The translations under genes and the position numbers were made by a program. Shown here piece by piece: positions 16,696 through 24,512 of a stretch of DNA of 27,204 nt (the first letter of the stretch is position 1; every line of letters begins with the position of its first letter). The notes under the pieces were generated by a model. It saw nothing but the letters and a program-made list of their open reading frames with translations, was not told where the DNA came from and made no database searches. Source of the stretch: an uncultured Oscillospiraceae bacterium (lineage in GTDB: Bacteria > Bacillota > Clostridia > Oscillospirales > Acutalibacteraceae). The stretch lies in assembly GCA_900549825.1 (NCBI GenBank), contig URQB01000025.1, forward strand, positions 1 to 27,204, written 5' to 3'.

Positions 16696-16724
16696 ATCAT
16701 AGCACTTTGTATATCTCGTGTCAA
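16696..16724 (-). promoter_or_regulatory. Sigma-A promoter of the hemolysin III family gene
   Basis: Minus-strand TTGACA (16719-16724, perfect) and TATGAT (16696-16701) are 17 bases apart, about 60 bases before the start codon. Confidence 0.88.
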
Positions 16725-16795
16725 TACTTTCCTTAAATAATGGTTTCAAATTCTTCTAATAAACTTTCTAATTATATTTTATGCGGTTTTTAATA

Positions 16796-17692
16796 CTATA
16801 TGATAACCCCAGACAGATCAAAGGGTGGAATATACGCCTCCTTCGCCGAGGATAATTCCTGCAGATACCCTCCTGTAAGCCCCAGTTCCAGAAGCTTATC
16901 CACCACCTTCTCATACTCCCTGCGCGTGATCCGCCGCGTAAGCTCTGAACATTTTGCGAGATCCCCACATGGCGTATACTGGCACATCAGGCTGACGAGC
17001 GTCCCCTCCGGTAGATTTTCACGGATCCATGTAAGCGCCTTGATGGACTGCGCCGTATTGCGGGGCAGGATCAGATGCCGGACGATCAGCCCCTTTTTCA
17101 TGAGGCCGTTTTCATCAAAAGTCGCTTGGCCCGCCTGGCGGCTCATTTCCAGAATCGCCTTGGAAGCGTATGTGAAATAGTCCGCCGCGCCGGAATAGCG
17201 CAGGGAAACTTCGCTGTCCACATACTTGAGGTCCGGCAGGTAAATATCGACAAGCCCTTCCAGGGCCTTCAGCGTTTCCACCCGCTCGTATCCCCCGGCA
17301 TTATAGACGACCGGCACAGGGGAACGATAGTTTTTCAACACCTCCGCAAGCATTGGCGCATAATGGGTTGGATTGACCAAGTTCAGGTTGTGCGCTCCCT
17401 GCTCGATCAGGCGGTCAAACATGCGCATCAGGTTCTCCGCCGTTACCGGCGCGCCAAAGCGTCCGAGACTGATCTTTTGATTCTGGCAGTATACGCACCG
17501 CAGGGAGCAGCCGGAGAAAAACACCGTCCCGGAACCGTTTTGCCCGCTGATGCATGGCTCCTCCCACTGGTGCAGCGCGGCTCGCGCAACCACGAATCCG
17601 GCCGGCATCCCACAGACGCCCCCGGAGGGCCGGTCCGGTTCCCGCCGAGCGCCGCACCGGCGCGGGCAGGCGGTGCAGACGAAAGCTTCCAT
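16796..17692 (-). CDS. Radical SAM protein, PflX-like (COG1313)
   Basis: The 298-residue product carries the radical S-adenosylmethionine cluster motif CxxxCxxC at Cys62, Cys66 and Cys69 (SGCSLRCVYCQNQKIS). In front is a second cysteine set, Cys6, Cys9, Cys13 and Cys27 (CTACPRRCG and GGVCG), typical of the COG1313 group annotated as putative pyruvate formate-lyase activating enzyme PflX. The later motifs NLNLVNPTHYAP, VVYNAGGYE, DIYLPDLKY and HLILPRNTAQS fit that group. The true substrate of these proteins is not established, and no pyruvate formate-lyase lies nearby. The ATG at 17692 has GGGGG eight bases upstream; the frame extends further upstream without a site. A promoter lies at 17736-17764, divergent from the phosphodiesterase gene. 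No hairpin terminator follows the stop. Confidence 0.92.
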   Translation of the reverse strand: MEAFVCTACPRRCGARREPDRPSGGVCGMPAGFVVARAALHQWEEPCISGQNGSGTVFFSGCSLRCVYCQNQKISLGRFGAPVTAENLMRMFDRLIEQGAHNLNLVNPTHYAPMLAEVLKNYRSPVPVVYNAGGYERVETLKALEGLVDIYLPDLKYVDSEVSLRYSGAADYFTYASKAILEMSRQAGQATFDENGLMKKGLIVRHLILPRNTAQSIKALTWIRENLPEGTLVSLMCQYTPCGDLAKCSELTRRITRREYEKVVDKLLELGLTGGYLQELSSAKEAYIPPFDLSGVII

Positions 17693-17735
17693 ACATTCAA
17701 CCCCCTTTTTAAAAGCGTACCAAAGTGCAACCCTT

Positions 17736-17764
17736 ATCATAAAACGGAACATCGGAAAAGGCAA
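17736..17764 (-). promoter_or_regulatory. Promoter of the radical SAM gene
   Basis: Minus-strand TTGCCT (17759-17764) and TATGAT (17736-17741) are 17 bases apart, about 45 bases before the start codon. Confidence 0.72.
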
Positions 17765-17794
17765 GAATCCGGGCGTGAAATTCAGGTTTCCCGC

Positions 17795-17823
17795 TTAACA
17801 AATTCTCATGCTTGGAGTATAAT
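17795..17823 (+). promoter_or_regulatory. Promoter of the glycerophosphodiester phosphodiesterase gene
   Basis: Plus-strand TTAACA (17795-17800) and TATAAT (17818-17823) are 17 bases apart, about 55 bases before the start codon. Confidence 0.82.
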
Positions 17824-17876
17824 AAGCAGCAGAGCATTCCTTTCCTTCCATATCGTAAAGAACAGGAGCGATTTTT

Positions 17877-18614
17877 ATGACAAAGATCCTCGCGCATCGC
17901 GGCGCCAACAAGCACGCGCCGCAGAATACCATTCCCGCGTTTCTCAAGGCAATCGAGCTCGGAGCGGACGGCGTGGAAAACGACGTCCATCTGACCAAGG
18001 ATGGGGAGCTCGTCATCTGCCACAACTACACAATCGACGAGACCTCCGACGGTAAGGGCAATATCTCCGACTATACGCTCGAGGAACTGAAAAGGTTTGA
18101 TTTCGGCGCCTATTTCTCCCCCGATTTCAAAGGGACGCGGATCCCGACGCTGCATGAATTCCTGGAGATCGCAGACCCGTTTGAAATCATCAACGTGGAG
18201 ATCAAGAGCCCGAAATCCGGCGAAAAAGAAATCGTCCGCAAAACGATCGAATGTGTCAAGAAGCATCATCTCTTTGACCGCCTGATCATTTCCAGCTTCG
18301 ACCCGCGCCTGCTGGTGGAGGCAAAGGAGATCGACCCCAATACCCGTACCGGCTTCCTGTACTCCCCTGATTCGCCAGTGATCGAGCAGGTCTACGACGA
18401 CCCGATTGCCTATGCAAAAGGGATCAAGGCCGACGCCCTGCATCCCCTGATCGCCTATGTGGACGAGGCGTATATCGAAGACTGCCATAAGGCCGGTATC
18501 ATCGTCAACCCCTGGACGGTCAATCTCGAGGAAGCAATGCGTCTGTGCAGCGAGTGGGGATCAGACGGCATCATCACGGATACGCCGGATGTGGCGGTGA
18601 GCGTGATGCGGTAA
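17877..18614 (+). CDS. Glycerophosphodiester phosphodiesterase family protein
   Basis: GDPD enzymes hydrolyse glycerophosphodiesters to glycerol-3-phosphate and an alcohol. The 245-residue product has the TIM-barrel GDPD motifs: LAHRGANKHAPQNTIPAF with His7 and Arg8, GADGVENDVHLTKDG with the metal-binding Glu and Asp, His in VICHNYTID, and EIINVEIKSP with the third acidic ligand. The usual PENT reads PQNT and the usual HD after the third strand reads HN; the core catalytic residues are kept. No signal peptide, so it is cytoplasmic, in the short GlpQ-like class. The ATG at 17877 has AGGAG eight bases upstream. It stands alone between its own promoter and terminator; no glycerol transport genes are near. 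Confidence 0.95.
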   Translation: MTKILAHRGANKHAPQNTIPAFLKAIELGADGVENDVHLTKDGELVICHNYTIDETSDGKGNISDYTLEELKRFDFGAYFSPDFKGTRIPTLHEFLEIADPFEIINVEIKSPKSGEKEIVRKTIECVKKHHLFDRLIISSFDPRLLVEAKEIDPNTRTGFLYSPDSPVIEQVYDDPIAYAKGIKADALHPLIAYVDEAYIEDCHKAGIIVNPWTVNLEEAMRLCSEWGSDGIITDTPDVAVSVMR

Positions 18615-18660
18615 AGCCGCCGGGCATTACGATATGACGGGCTTCCCGCTATACACAGCA

Positions 18661-18699
18661 AGCGCTTGGGAGGGCTTTCTCCCGGGCGCTTTATTTTTT
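18661..18699 (+). terminator. Terminator of the phosphodiesterase gene
   Basis: A 12-bp stem with two G-U pairs (18661-18672 with 18679-18690, six-base loop) is followed by TTATTTTTT on the plus strand. It lies about 45 bases after the stop and immediately before the next promoter. Confidence 0.9.
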
Positions 18700-18701
18700 G
18701 C

Positions 18702-18730
18702 TTGCCATGCAGTATAAAAAGCCGTATAAT
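18702..18730 (+). promoter_or_regulatory. Promoter of the DUF1836 gene
   Basis: Plus-strand TTGCCA (18702-18707) and TATAAT (18725-18730) are 17 bases apart, starting three bases after the T run of the preceding terminator. Confidence 0.82.
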
Positions 18731-18779
18731 AAAGCAGAAGATAACGTTTGACATGCGATTCACATGGAGGTTTTTCAAA

Positions 18780-19433
18780 ATGTCCGATCTGAAAGACGAA
18801 ACCCTGCGCCGCGCCCAGGAGCTGGCGGGTTTTAAGCTGCTCTCTTCCGGCGACATCCCCAAAATAGACCTGTATATGGAGCAGGTCACCTCCCTGCTGG
18901 AGCAGGAGATGGGGCCGAGCCTGCGCCGTAAGGATGAGAGCGTTTTTACCAACACGATGATCAATAATTACAGCAAGGAGGGCGTGCTTCCCCGCCCGGA
19001 AAACAAGCGGTATAACCGCCGTCATATCATTACGCTGATCTATATTTTCCTGCTCAAGCAAAACCTGCCGATGCCTGAGATCAAGCGCTTCACCTCCCAC
19101 ATTGAGAATGCCGACCAGCTTGATAAAATGTACGGCATTTTTTACAACCTGGTCAGCGGCTATGAAAAAAACTACCGCAAGGATATCGAGGACAAGCTCT
19201 CCAGAATCGAGCACCAGTGCAAGGATCAGGGCGTTACAGACGAGAGCAGCATCGCATTGACGCTGATTGCACTGCTCTCCTTCGAGGCCTCGTTGAACAC
19301 AATGCTCAGCAGCCGCCTACTCGATTACTGCAAAGAGAAAAAGGATGAGCGTCTGCAACAGGAACAGGCAGCTCACAAGGCCCTCGAACAGGCGGAAAAC
19401 CATCCGGACGGGCAGGAAAATAAGCAATCGTGA
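18780..19433 (+). CDS. DUF1836 domain protein
   Basis: The 217-residue product contains the DUF1836 domain in roughly its first 115 residues; the block FTNTMINNYSKEGVLPRPEN, then KRYNRRHIITLIYIFLLKQNLPMPEIK, is characteristic and resembles a MerR-like winged-helix DNA-binding fold. The middle (IALTLIALLSFEASLNTMLS) is hydrophobic and helical, and the C-terminal 35 residues are highly charged (rich in E, Q, K). DUF1836 proteins are common in Clostridia and of unknown function, presumably regulatory. The ATG at 18780 follows GGAGG at a nine-base distance; the frame upstream lies over the terminator and promoter and is not coding. It is monocistronic with its own promoter and a terminator. Confidence 0.88.
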   Translation: MSDLKDETLRRAQELAGFKLLSSGDIPKIDLYMEQVTSLLEQEMGPSLRRKDESVFTNTMINNYSKEGVLPRPENKRYNRRHIITLIYIFLLKQNLPMPEIKRFTSHIENADQLDKMYGIFYNLVSGYEKNYRKDIEDKLSRIEHQCKDQGVTDESSIALTLIALLSFEASLNTMLSSRLLDYCKEKKDERLQQEQAAHKALEQAENHPDGQENKQS

Positions 19434-19488
19434 AACACAGCCCTGCATTCTTCGCTCAAAACGGCCGCTGATATGGGGCCATTCTTAC

Positions 19489-19530
19489 AAAATGCGCAAG
19501 CCGCGACATGCAGCTTGCGCATTTTATATC
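19489..19530 (+). terminator. Terminator of the DUF1836 gene
   Basis: A 12-bp inverted repeat (19489-19500 with 19514-19525, 13-base loop) is followed by ATATCTTTTC on the plus strand, about 55 bases after the DUF1836 stop. The T run is interrupted, so it is a moderate terminator. Confidence 0.72.
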
Positions 19531-19552
19531 TTTTCAGATACTGAGAAAAAGG

Positions 19553-19591
19553 AAAAACGAAGGCCCTGTTATTGCGGAAACAGGGCCTTCG
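19553..19591 (-). terminator. Terminator of the HPr gene
   Basis: A perfect 13-bp inverted repeat (19579-19591 with 19558-19570, eight-base loop) is followed on the minus strand by five T residues and another T-rich run. It lies about 100 bases after the HPr stop, tail to tail with the DUF1836 terminator. Confidence 0.9.
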
Positions 19592-19691
19592 CCTTTACAT
19601 CAAAAATGCACTTTTCGAGCCTGTCCACTCCTGAAAACCCGAAACCATACGGACAGGGCTGAAAGAAAACGGTTGGCTCTTCGCGAAGAAA

Positions 19692-19955
19692 TTACTCCGC
19701 GAAACCAGATTCTACGAGCTTGATAAGCCCTTCAACTGCCTGCTCCTCATCGGGGCCGCCGGCAATGATCCGGATATTCGTCCCTCCCATGATGCCGAGG
19801 GAAAGAACACCAAGCAAGCTCTTTGCATTCACGCGGCGCTCTTCTTTTTCCACCCAAATGGAGGATTTGTACTCATTTGCCTTCTGGATAAAAAAGGTTG
19901 CCGGACGAGCGTGCAGGCCGACCTGATTCTGGACCGTTACGTCTTTCACATACAT
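19692..19955 (-). CDS. ptsH: Phosphocarrier protein HPr
   Basis: HPr passes phosphate from PEP via enzyme I to the sugar-specific IIA units and, in Firmicutes, regulates carbon catabolite repression when phosphorylated on Ser46. The 87-residue product has the active-site His15 in NQVGLHARPATFF and Ser46 in NAKSLLGVLSLGI, both at canonical positions, so it is a dual-function HPr rather than a Crh-like protein, which lacks the His. The ATG at 19955 is supported by the HPr N-terminus (MYVKDVTVQNQVG) and a GGGAG site about ten bases upstream. No ptsI gene is adjacent, which is common in Clostridia. It has its own strong promoter and terminator. Confidence 0.97.
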   Translation of the reverse strand: MYVKDVTVQNQVGLHARPATFFIQKANEYKSSIWVEKEERRVNAKSLLGVLSLGIMGGTNIRIIAGGPDEEQAVEGLIKLVESGFAE

Positions 19956-20003
19956 AATGATATATCTCCCACACAATCAAATTTCATGTCTGCTTCGCTA
20001 CAT

Positions 20004-20031
20004 ATTATATCACAAAACTTGTCTCCGTCAA
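20004..20031 (-). promoter_or_regulatory. Promoter of the HPr gene
   Basis: Minus-strand TTGACG (20026-20031) and TATAAT (20004-20009) are 16 bases apart, about 50 bases before the start codon. Confidence 0.85.
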
Positions 20032-20397
20032 CGACTTATGGCGAGTTATAGGCCATTTTGCGAAAATTCAGCTTGTATCCCAAGCGAAGCCGATTTAAAG
20101 GTCTGATGTTTGTGTAAATTGCATATTGCATTTTTTGTGCAATATATAGAAAAATGGCATAGATTTGTGGTCAAACGTTCTAAAGGAAACTCTTCAATTT
20201 TCTTTTTTGCATAAAATCAGACATATAAAACATTCCTGCGGGCAGGGAGGTTTCGTTTCTCATAGTATGCCCGTTTTCCGCGATTATTGCCAAAGAAATC
20301 GAAACCCTTCCTCCCCTGCGGCTGTGATTGCCGCTCTGCACCAACTCCGCAAATCCGCTAAAAAATACAACTGTCCGCAGCCTCTGGCCTCTAGATT
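20032..20397. other. Intergenic region between the HPr promoter and proC, with an imperfect inverted repeat
   Basis: These 366 bases contain no gene that I can support; a 78-codon plus-strand frame (20165-20401) lacks a ribosome site and family resemblance. The first half is AT-rich and contains a small palindrome around 20124-20146 (ATTGCA, then TGCAAT). The second half has a longer imperfect inverted repeat whose arms are 20235-20255 and 20300-20321. No conventional terminator for proC was found here. Confidence 0.45.
20235..20321. repeat. Imperfect long inverted repeat downstream of proC
   Basis: The left arm (CTGCGGGCAGGGAGGTTTCG) and the right arm (CGAAACCCTTCCTCCCCTGC) pair over most of their length with a short bulge, enclosing about 44 bases. 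It could act as the 3' end of the proC transcript, although no T run follows, or be a small structured element. Confidence 0.5.
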
Positions 20398-21195
20398 TTA
20401 GAGCTTCCCGTCCTTCTCCACGGCGGCATCGACCGCTTGGCGCACCGCTGTTTCAAAGCCGGTTTCCTGCAGCGCAGCGATCCCTTCAATCGTTGTGCCG
20501 CCAGGCGAGCAGACCTGATCGATGAGCGCCCAGGGGTGCTCCCCGCTCTCCAGGATCAGTTTCGCGCTCCCAAGGACCGTCTGTGCCGCAATCTCCAGCG
20601 CCGTCTGTTTATTCATGCCGTTCTTCACGGCCGCGCGGGCAAGCGAATCGATAAACAGATAGGCAAAGGCGGGCGCGCTGCCCGCAATCACGCCGAACAG
20701 CGAAAAAAAGCGCTCGTCGAGCTCTCTGACCTGGCCTATGGCGCTGAACAGGCGCGATACCAGCACTTTTTGCTCCTGCGTCACATTTTCATTGCCACAG
20801 AATGCGCTCATCGAGGCGCCGACTTTCGCGTTGATATTCGGCATCACGCGCACAAGCGCAGGCGGAAAGCCAAGCGTTTCTTCAATGAAACCAAGCGTTT
20901 TGCCGGCAGCAATCGAAATCATAAGTGGATTTCTGGTGCGCACAACAGCAGCAATCTCCGGAAGAAGCGTGGAAAAAACCACCGGCTTGACCGAGAGCAC
21001 CACCGTATCTGAGCGCTCGATCAGCTCCTGCGCAGTGTCCGCCGAAGCTACACCAAGCCTTCCGGCGCAATCCCGGGAACGCTCTGGTGTAATATCCGTT
21101 ACGAAAATTTCATCCGGGCGGTAAAGAGAAGCGGCGAGCAGCCCCCTGATAATCGCGCCGGCCATATTGCCGCCGCCGATAAATCCGATTGTCAT
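20398..21195 (-). CDS. proC: Pyrroline-5-carboxylate reductase
   Basis: ProC reduces pyrroline-5-carboxylate to proline with NAD(P)H in the cytoplasm. The 265-residue product has the normal length. It starts with the Rossmann motif TIGFIGGGNMAGAIIRGLL, has VVLSVKP in the first domain, RVMPNINAKVG in the middle, and the C-terminal family signature QVCSPGGTTIEGIAALQETG. The ATG at 21195 has GGAAGG about eight bases upstream. No proA or proB is present in the window, so the rest of the proline pathway lies elsewhere. A promoter lies 35-65 bases upstream; downstream there is no conventional terminator. Confidence 0.98.
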   Translation of the reverse strand: MTIGFIGGGNMAGAIIRGLLAASLYRPDEIFVTDITPERSRDCAGRLGVASADTAQELIERSDTVVLSVKPVVFSTLLPEIAAVVRTRNPLMISIAAGKTLGFIEETLGFPPALVRVMPNINAKVGASMSAFCGNENVTQEQKVLVSRLFSAIGQVRELDERFFSLFGVIAGSAPAFAYLFIDSLARAAVKNGMNKQTALEIAAQTVLGSAKLILESGEHPWALIDQVCSPGGTTIEGIAALQETGFETAVRQAVDAAVEKDGKL

Positions 21196-21230
21196 GTAAA
21201 ATCCTTCCTTCCAAGCAGTTTATACAAAAA

Positions 21231-21259
21231 ATCATATCATAATTCCATCCAATTTACAA
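21231..21259 (-). promoter_or_regulatory. Promoter of proC
   Basis: Minus-strand TTGTAA (21254-21259) and TATGAT (21231-21236) are 17 bases apart, 36 bases before the start codon. Confidence 0.75.
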
Positions 21260-21599
21260 TGCTGGCTTATTTCCTATTTCTCATATTAAGTTTTTGTGAA
21301 TATCTTGTTCAAAAGATTGACTATTCGTCAGTTTGGTGTTATCTTTACCTCCGGAAGCACGAAATGACCAATGGTCACTTTTCCGTATTGCCAAAATAGC
21401 AGTGCTTCCGCCGAAAACAAATTCTCTCTTTTGCTTCGGCTGGTACATCGGAGCCAAACAAAATTCCAGCTTCCGGGATCCCGATTGGGATCAAAGGAAC
21501 CATCCGGCATATGATAGGCTGGAAAGGAGGATAATATTACATCTCTTGATTTTCGATATTTTTAGATATAGTTTTAGATACTGTTTGTTATAGAATCTG
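21260..21599. other. Intergenic region between proC and tetR
   Basis: Besides the inverted repeat at 21352-21410, this stretch has an AT-rich part just upstream of the tetR promoter in which TTTTAGATA occurs twice, about 12 bases apart (around 21558-21578), a possible operator repeat. An AGGAGG at about 21525-21530 is followed only by a very short frame with no normal start codon. No gene is supported. Confidence 0.4.
21352..21410. repeat. Nested inverted repeat upstream of the tetR-mmpL operon
   Basis: Perfect 9-bp arms CGGAAGCAC (21352-21360) and GTGCTTCCG (21402-21410) enclose a second perfect palindrome, TGACC-AAT-GGTCA (21365-21377). The outer arms would close a multi-stem RNA; the inner one is also operator-like. 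It is about 190 bases upstream of the tetR promoter and 95 bases beyond the proC promoter, so neither mapped promoter transcribes it. Confidence 0.6.
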
Positions 21600-21628
21600 T
21601 TGACGTAATCCGTACGAAGTGCTATGAT
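21600..21628 (+). promoter_or_regulatory. Promoter of the tetR-mmpL-lipoprotein operon
   Basis: Plus-strand TTGACG (21600-21605) and TATGAT (21623-21628) are exactly 17 bases apart; transcription would start near 21635, about 23 bases before the tetR GTG. The regulator probably acts here on its own operon, but I could not identify a clear operator palindrome within the promoter. Confidence 0.85.
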
Positions 21629-21657
21629 AATGACTGCTTGGAAGCGAGGAGAAAGCT

Positions 21658-22269
21658 GTGGAAAAGAAGGCCGTCCCCAAACAGGCGCTGGAGGATAAAA
21701 AGAACGCAAAACGTATTCGAATGATCGATGAAGCCTATAATCTCTTTGTCAGCAAGGGAGTGCATGCCACCGCGATCGACGAGGTTGTCAAAAAGGCCGG
21801 TGTTGCCAAAGGCACCTTCTACCTCTATTTTCATGATAAATACGACCTGCTCGATCAGATCGTGCTATACAAGAGCACCATCCTCGTGCGTGCGGCGCTG
21901 CGGGAGCTCGGCGAAAAATACAAGACAGAGCAGCCTCCACTGGAAGATGGAATCCTCTTTTTTACCTCCCGGCTGATCGATTCTCTGGAGGACAATCATG
22001 ACCTGGTGCTGCTGATCCATAAAAAGTTGTCCGCCAGCCTTTCCGTCATGGAATATCTAAGGGATGGAGAGCTTGGCCCGATTGTTGACGCCGTGATCGA
22101 CCGCCTCATGCAGCGCGGCAAATCGCACGAGCAGGCAGAACAGACGCTCTATATCATCATCGAGATGACCGGCTCGGTTTGCTGCGATGCGATTTTATAT
22201 CAGAAGCCCTACACGCTCTCTGAAATCAAACCGACGCTCTACGAAACCATCCGCAAAATGATCAACTGA
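21658..22269 (+). CDS. TetR/AcrR family transcriptional regulator
   Basis: The 203-residue product has the TetR N-terminal helix-turn-helix: RIRMIDEAYNLFVSKG, then TAIDEVVKKAGVAKGTFYLY and FHDKYDLLDQIV, at about residues 21-70. The remainder is an all-helical ligand-binding and dimerisation domain of normal size. Such regulators usually repress an adjacent efflux gene until a ligand binds. The start is a GTG at 21658 with GAGGAG seven to eight bases upstream. It is the first gene of an operon; the MMPL gene begins 38 bases after its stop, so it most likely autoregulates the cassette. The ligand is unknown. Confidence 0.93.
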   Translation: MEKKAVPKQALEDKKNAKRIRMIDEAYNLFVSKGVHATAIDEVVKKAGVAKGTFYLYFHDKYDLLDQIVLYKSTILVRAALRELGEKYKTEQPPLEDGILFFTSRLIDSLEDNHDLVLLIHKKLSASLSVMEYLRDGELGPIVDAVIDRLMQRGKSHEQAEQTLYIIIEMTGSVCCDAILYQKPYTLSEIKPTLYETIRKMIN

Positions 22270-22307
22270 CCTGCTTTTATTCTGTATAGAAACCGAGGTG
22301 TTGCCGT

Positions 22308-24452
22308 ATGATTGATAAATTCTCGCGGTGGCTGACGCATCACACGAAGCTGATTCTTGTGATTGCCTTCCTGCTGCTGATCCCCAGTGCGATCGGCTAT
22401 TTCAACACATATGTCAATTACGATATCCTCTCCTATCTGCCGGACGATCTCGATTCGGTCAAGGGCCAGCAGGTGCTGGATGAAACCTTTCACAACTCCG
22501 CGAGCACTGTCCTGATTGTGGAGAATATGCCTGCAAAGGATGTCTCCGCCCTGAAGGAAAAGGTCTCTCAGGTGGAAGGGGTGCACCAGGTCACCTGGAT
22601 CGACGATATTCTTGATATCGGCGTGCCGGAGGACATCCTGCCGGATGAAATCAAAAACGTCTTCTACAGCCAGAAGACAAACGCCACGATGATGCTCGTC
22701 CAATACGACCACTCCAGCGCGTCGGAGGAGACGATGAAGGCCATCGGCGAAATCCGAAGCCTGATGAACAAGCAATGCTTTTTGAGCGGCCTGTCCACCA
22801 TATCGCTGGATACGAAAGAGCTCGCCGACAGCGAGGCGCCCATCTATATTGCCATCGCCATCACGCTTGCAATGGTTGCCATGACGCTCTCGCTGAAATC
22901 CTGGATTTTGCCGTGGGTGCTGCTGCTGGGGTTGAGCCTGGCGGTTGTCTATAACTTTGGTACGAATATCTTCTTCGGCCAGATTTCCTATATCACGCAG
23001 TGCATTGCCGCCATCCTGCAGCTGGGCGTTACGATGGACTACTCCGTTTTCCTTGTCGACCGGTATGAAGAGGAGCGGGAAAAAGGCGGAGACCACCGGG
23101 ACGCCATGGCGCGTGCCGTGTCGAAGACCTTCCTCTCCCTGTCGGGCAGCTCGCTGACAACGATCTTCGGCTTCCTGGCGCTATGCTTCATGCGGTTGAC
23201 GCTTGGCCGTGACATCGGCCTTGTGATGGCAAAGGGCGTCGTGCTCGGCGTCATCACGGTCGTGATCGTTCTGCCCGCTCTAATCCTTGCGTTCGATAAA
23301 CCGATCCACCGCTTCACGCACAAAAGCCTGATCCCGAGCTTCGATAAGATGAACGCTTTCATTCTCAAGCACCGTCGTGTGCTGATCGCGGCGGGGCTGC
23401 TCATCGCCATCCCCGCCTGCATCGGCCAGAGCAGCGTTACAAAATATTACAACATCGACCGCGGCCTTCCGCAGGACCTCCCCTCCATCGTATCGCTTAA
23501 CAAGATGAAGGATGAGTTCAATATGGCGACGACGCACTTTGTTATCGTCGACGATAACCTGCCTGCAAGCAAGCTGACGGAAATGTCGAAAAAACTGGAG
23601 CAGGTGGATGGGATCGAGACTGTCCTCTCCTACAATAAATTCCTCGGCCCGGCGATTGAGGATTCCTTTATCCCGGATGAGATCAAGGAGATCTGCAAAA
23701 AGGATGGCAAGCAGATGCTCATGATCAATTCCAGATACAGCGCGGCCACCGGGGAAGAAAACGCACAGATTGATCAGATGACAGCAATCGTCAAATCTTA
23801 CGACAGCGGCGGCATGATCACAGGCGAAGGCCCGCTGACAAAGGATCTGACAACGATCGCAGATAAGGATTTCATCGTCACGAGCATCCTCTCCACTTTG
23901 GCGATCTTCATCATCGTTACGATCTGTTTCAAATCCCTCACCATCCCCATCGTCGTTGTGGGCAGCATCGAGCTTGCCATTTTTATCAACGAGGCGGTCC
24001 CCTTCTTCACTGGGACGGTGATCCCCTTCATCGCGCCAACCGTCATCAGCTGCGTCCAGCTGGGCGCTACGGTGGACTATGCCATCCTGCTTACCACCCG
24101 TTTTCGTGAGGAGCGGCAGCGCGGGCACGACCGTCTGGCCGCCATGCGCATCGCGGCAAACGCCGCCGACCGTTCCATCATGTCGAGCGCTCTGGTTTTC
24201 TTCTGCGCCACCTTCGGCGTATACCTGACCTGCAATATTGAAATGATCAAGAGCATCTGCTCGATGCTTGCACGCGGCTCAGTCATCAGCGCAATCGTCA
24301 TTTTCTTCTTCCTGACGCCATTGCTGCTCGTATGCGAGAAGATCATTGCCAAAACAAGTCTCGGTTGGAATGGCGCGAACCGTACCCGCCGCGGCAAAAA
24401 AACAAAGGGCCAGCCCGTGCCGGTCGGATCTTCCGACGGCGATCCATCATAA
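22308..24452 (+). CDS. MMPL/RND superfamily transporter
   Basis: The 714-residue product has the two-fold RND layout: helix 1 at about 13-31, a large extracytoplasmic loop, five helices (about 180-330), helix 7 near 353, a second loop and five more helices. Both halves carry the proton-relay aspartate in the matching place: LGVTMDYSVFLVDRYEEERE (Asp244) and LGATVDYAILLTTRFREERQ (Asp590). The size is that of Gram-positive MMPL-type proteins, which export lipids, siderophores or toxic compounds, rather than of AcrB (about 1,040). The ATG at 22308 follows GAGGTG. It is cotranscribed with a TetR regulator and a large lipoprotein gene that begins 60 bases after its stop. The substrate is unknown; the neighbouring lipoprotein suggests a partner outside the membrane. 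Confidence 0.94.
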   Translation: MIDKFSRWLTHHTKLILVIAFLLLIPSAIGYFNTYVNYDILSYLPDDLDSVKGQQVLDETFHNSASTVLIVENMPAKDVSALKEKVSQVEGVHQVTWIDDILDIGVPEDILPDEIKNVFYSQKTNATMMLVQYDHSSASEETMKAIGEIRSLMNKQCFLSGLSTISLDTKELADSEAPIYIAIAITLAMVAMTLSLKSWILPWVLLLGLSLAVVYNFGTNIFFGQISYITQCIAAILQLGVTMDYSVFLVDRYEEEREKGGDHRDAMARAVSKTFLSLSGSSLTTIFGFLALCFMRLTLGRDIGLVMAKGVVLGVITVVIVLPALILAFDKPIHRFTHKSLIPSFDKMNAFILKHRRVLIAAGLLIAIPACIGQSSVTKYYNIDRGLPQDLPSIVSLNKMKDEFNMATTHFVIVDDNLPASKLTEMSKKLEQVDGIETVLSYNKFLGPAIEDSFIPDEIKEICKKDGKQMLMINSRYSAATGEENAQIDQMTAIVKSYDSGGMITGEGPLTKDLTTIADKDFIVTSILSTLAIFIIVTICFKSLTIPIVVVGSIELAIFINEAVPFFTGTVIPFIAPTVISCVQLGATVDYAILLTTRFREERQRGHDRLAAMRIAANAADRSIMSSALVFFCATFGVYLTCNIEMIKSICSMLARGSVISAIVIFFFLTPLLLVCEKIIAKTSLGWNGANRTRRGKKTKGQPVPVGSSDGDPS

Positions 24453-24512
24453 ATGAGGCAAATCAAACGATTTTGTATGTGGCCGCAAGCCATAAAAGGA
24501 GTGGCGATTCCA

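Noticed and set aside
20165..20401. 78-codon plus-strand frame between HPr and proC
   Set aside because: No ribosome site, odd composition, and overlaps an inverted repeat; not supported as a gene.
21333..21593. 86-codon plus-strand frame upstream of tetR
   Set aside because: Runs across the nested inverted repeat, lacks a ribosome site and resembles nothing.
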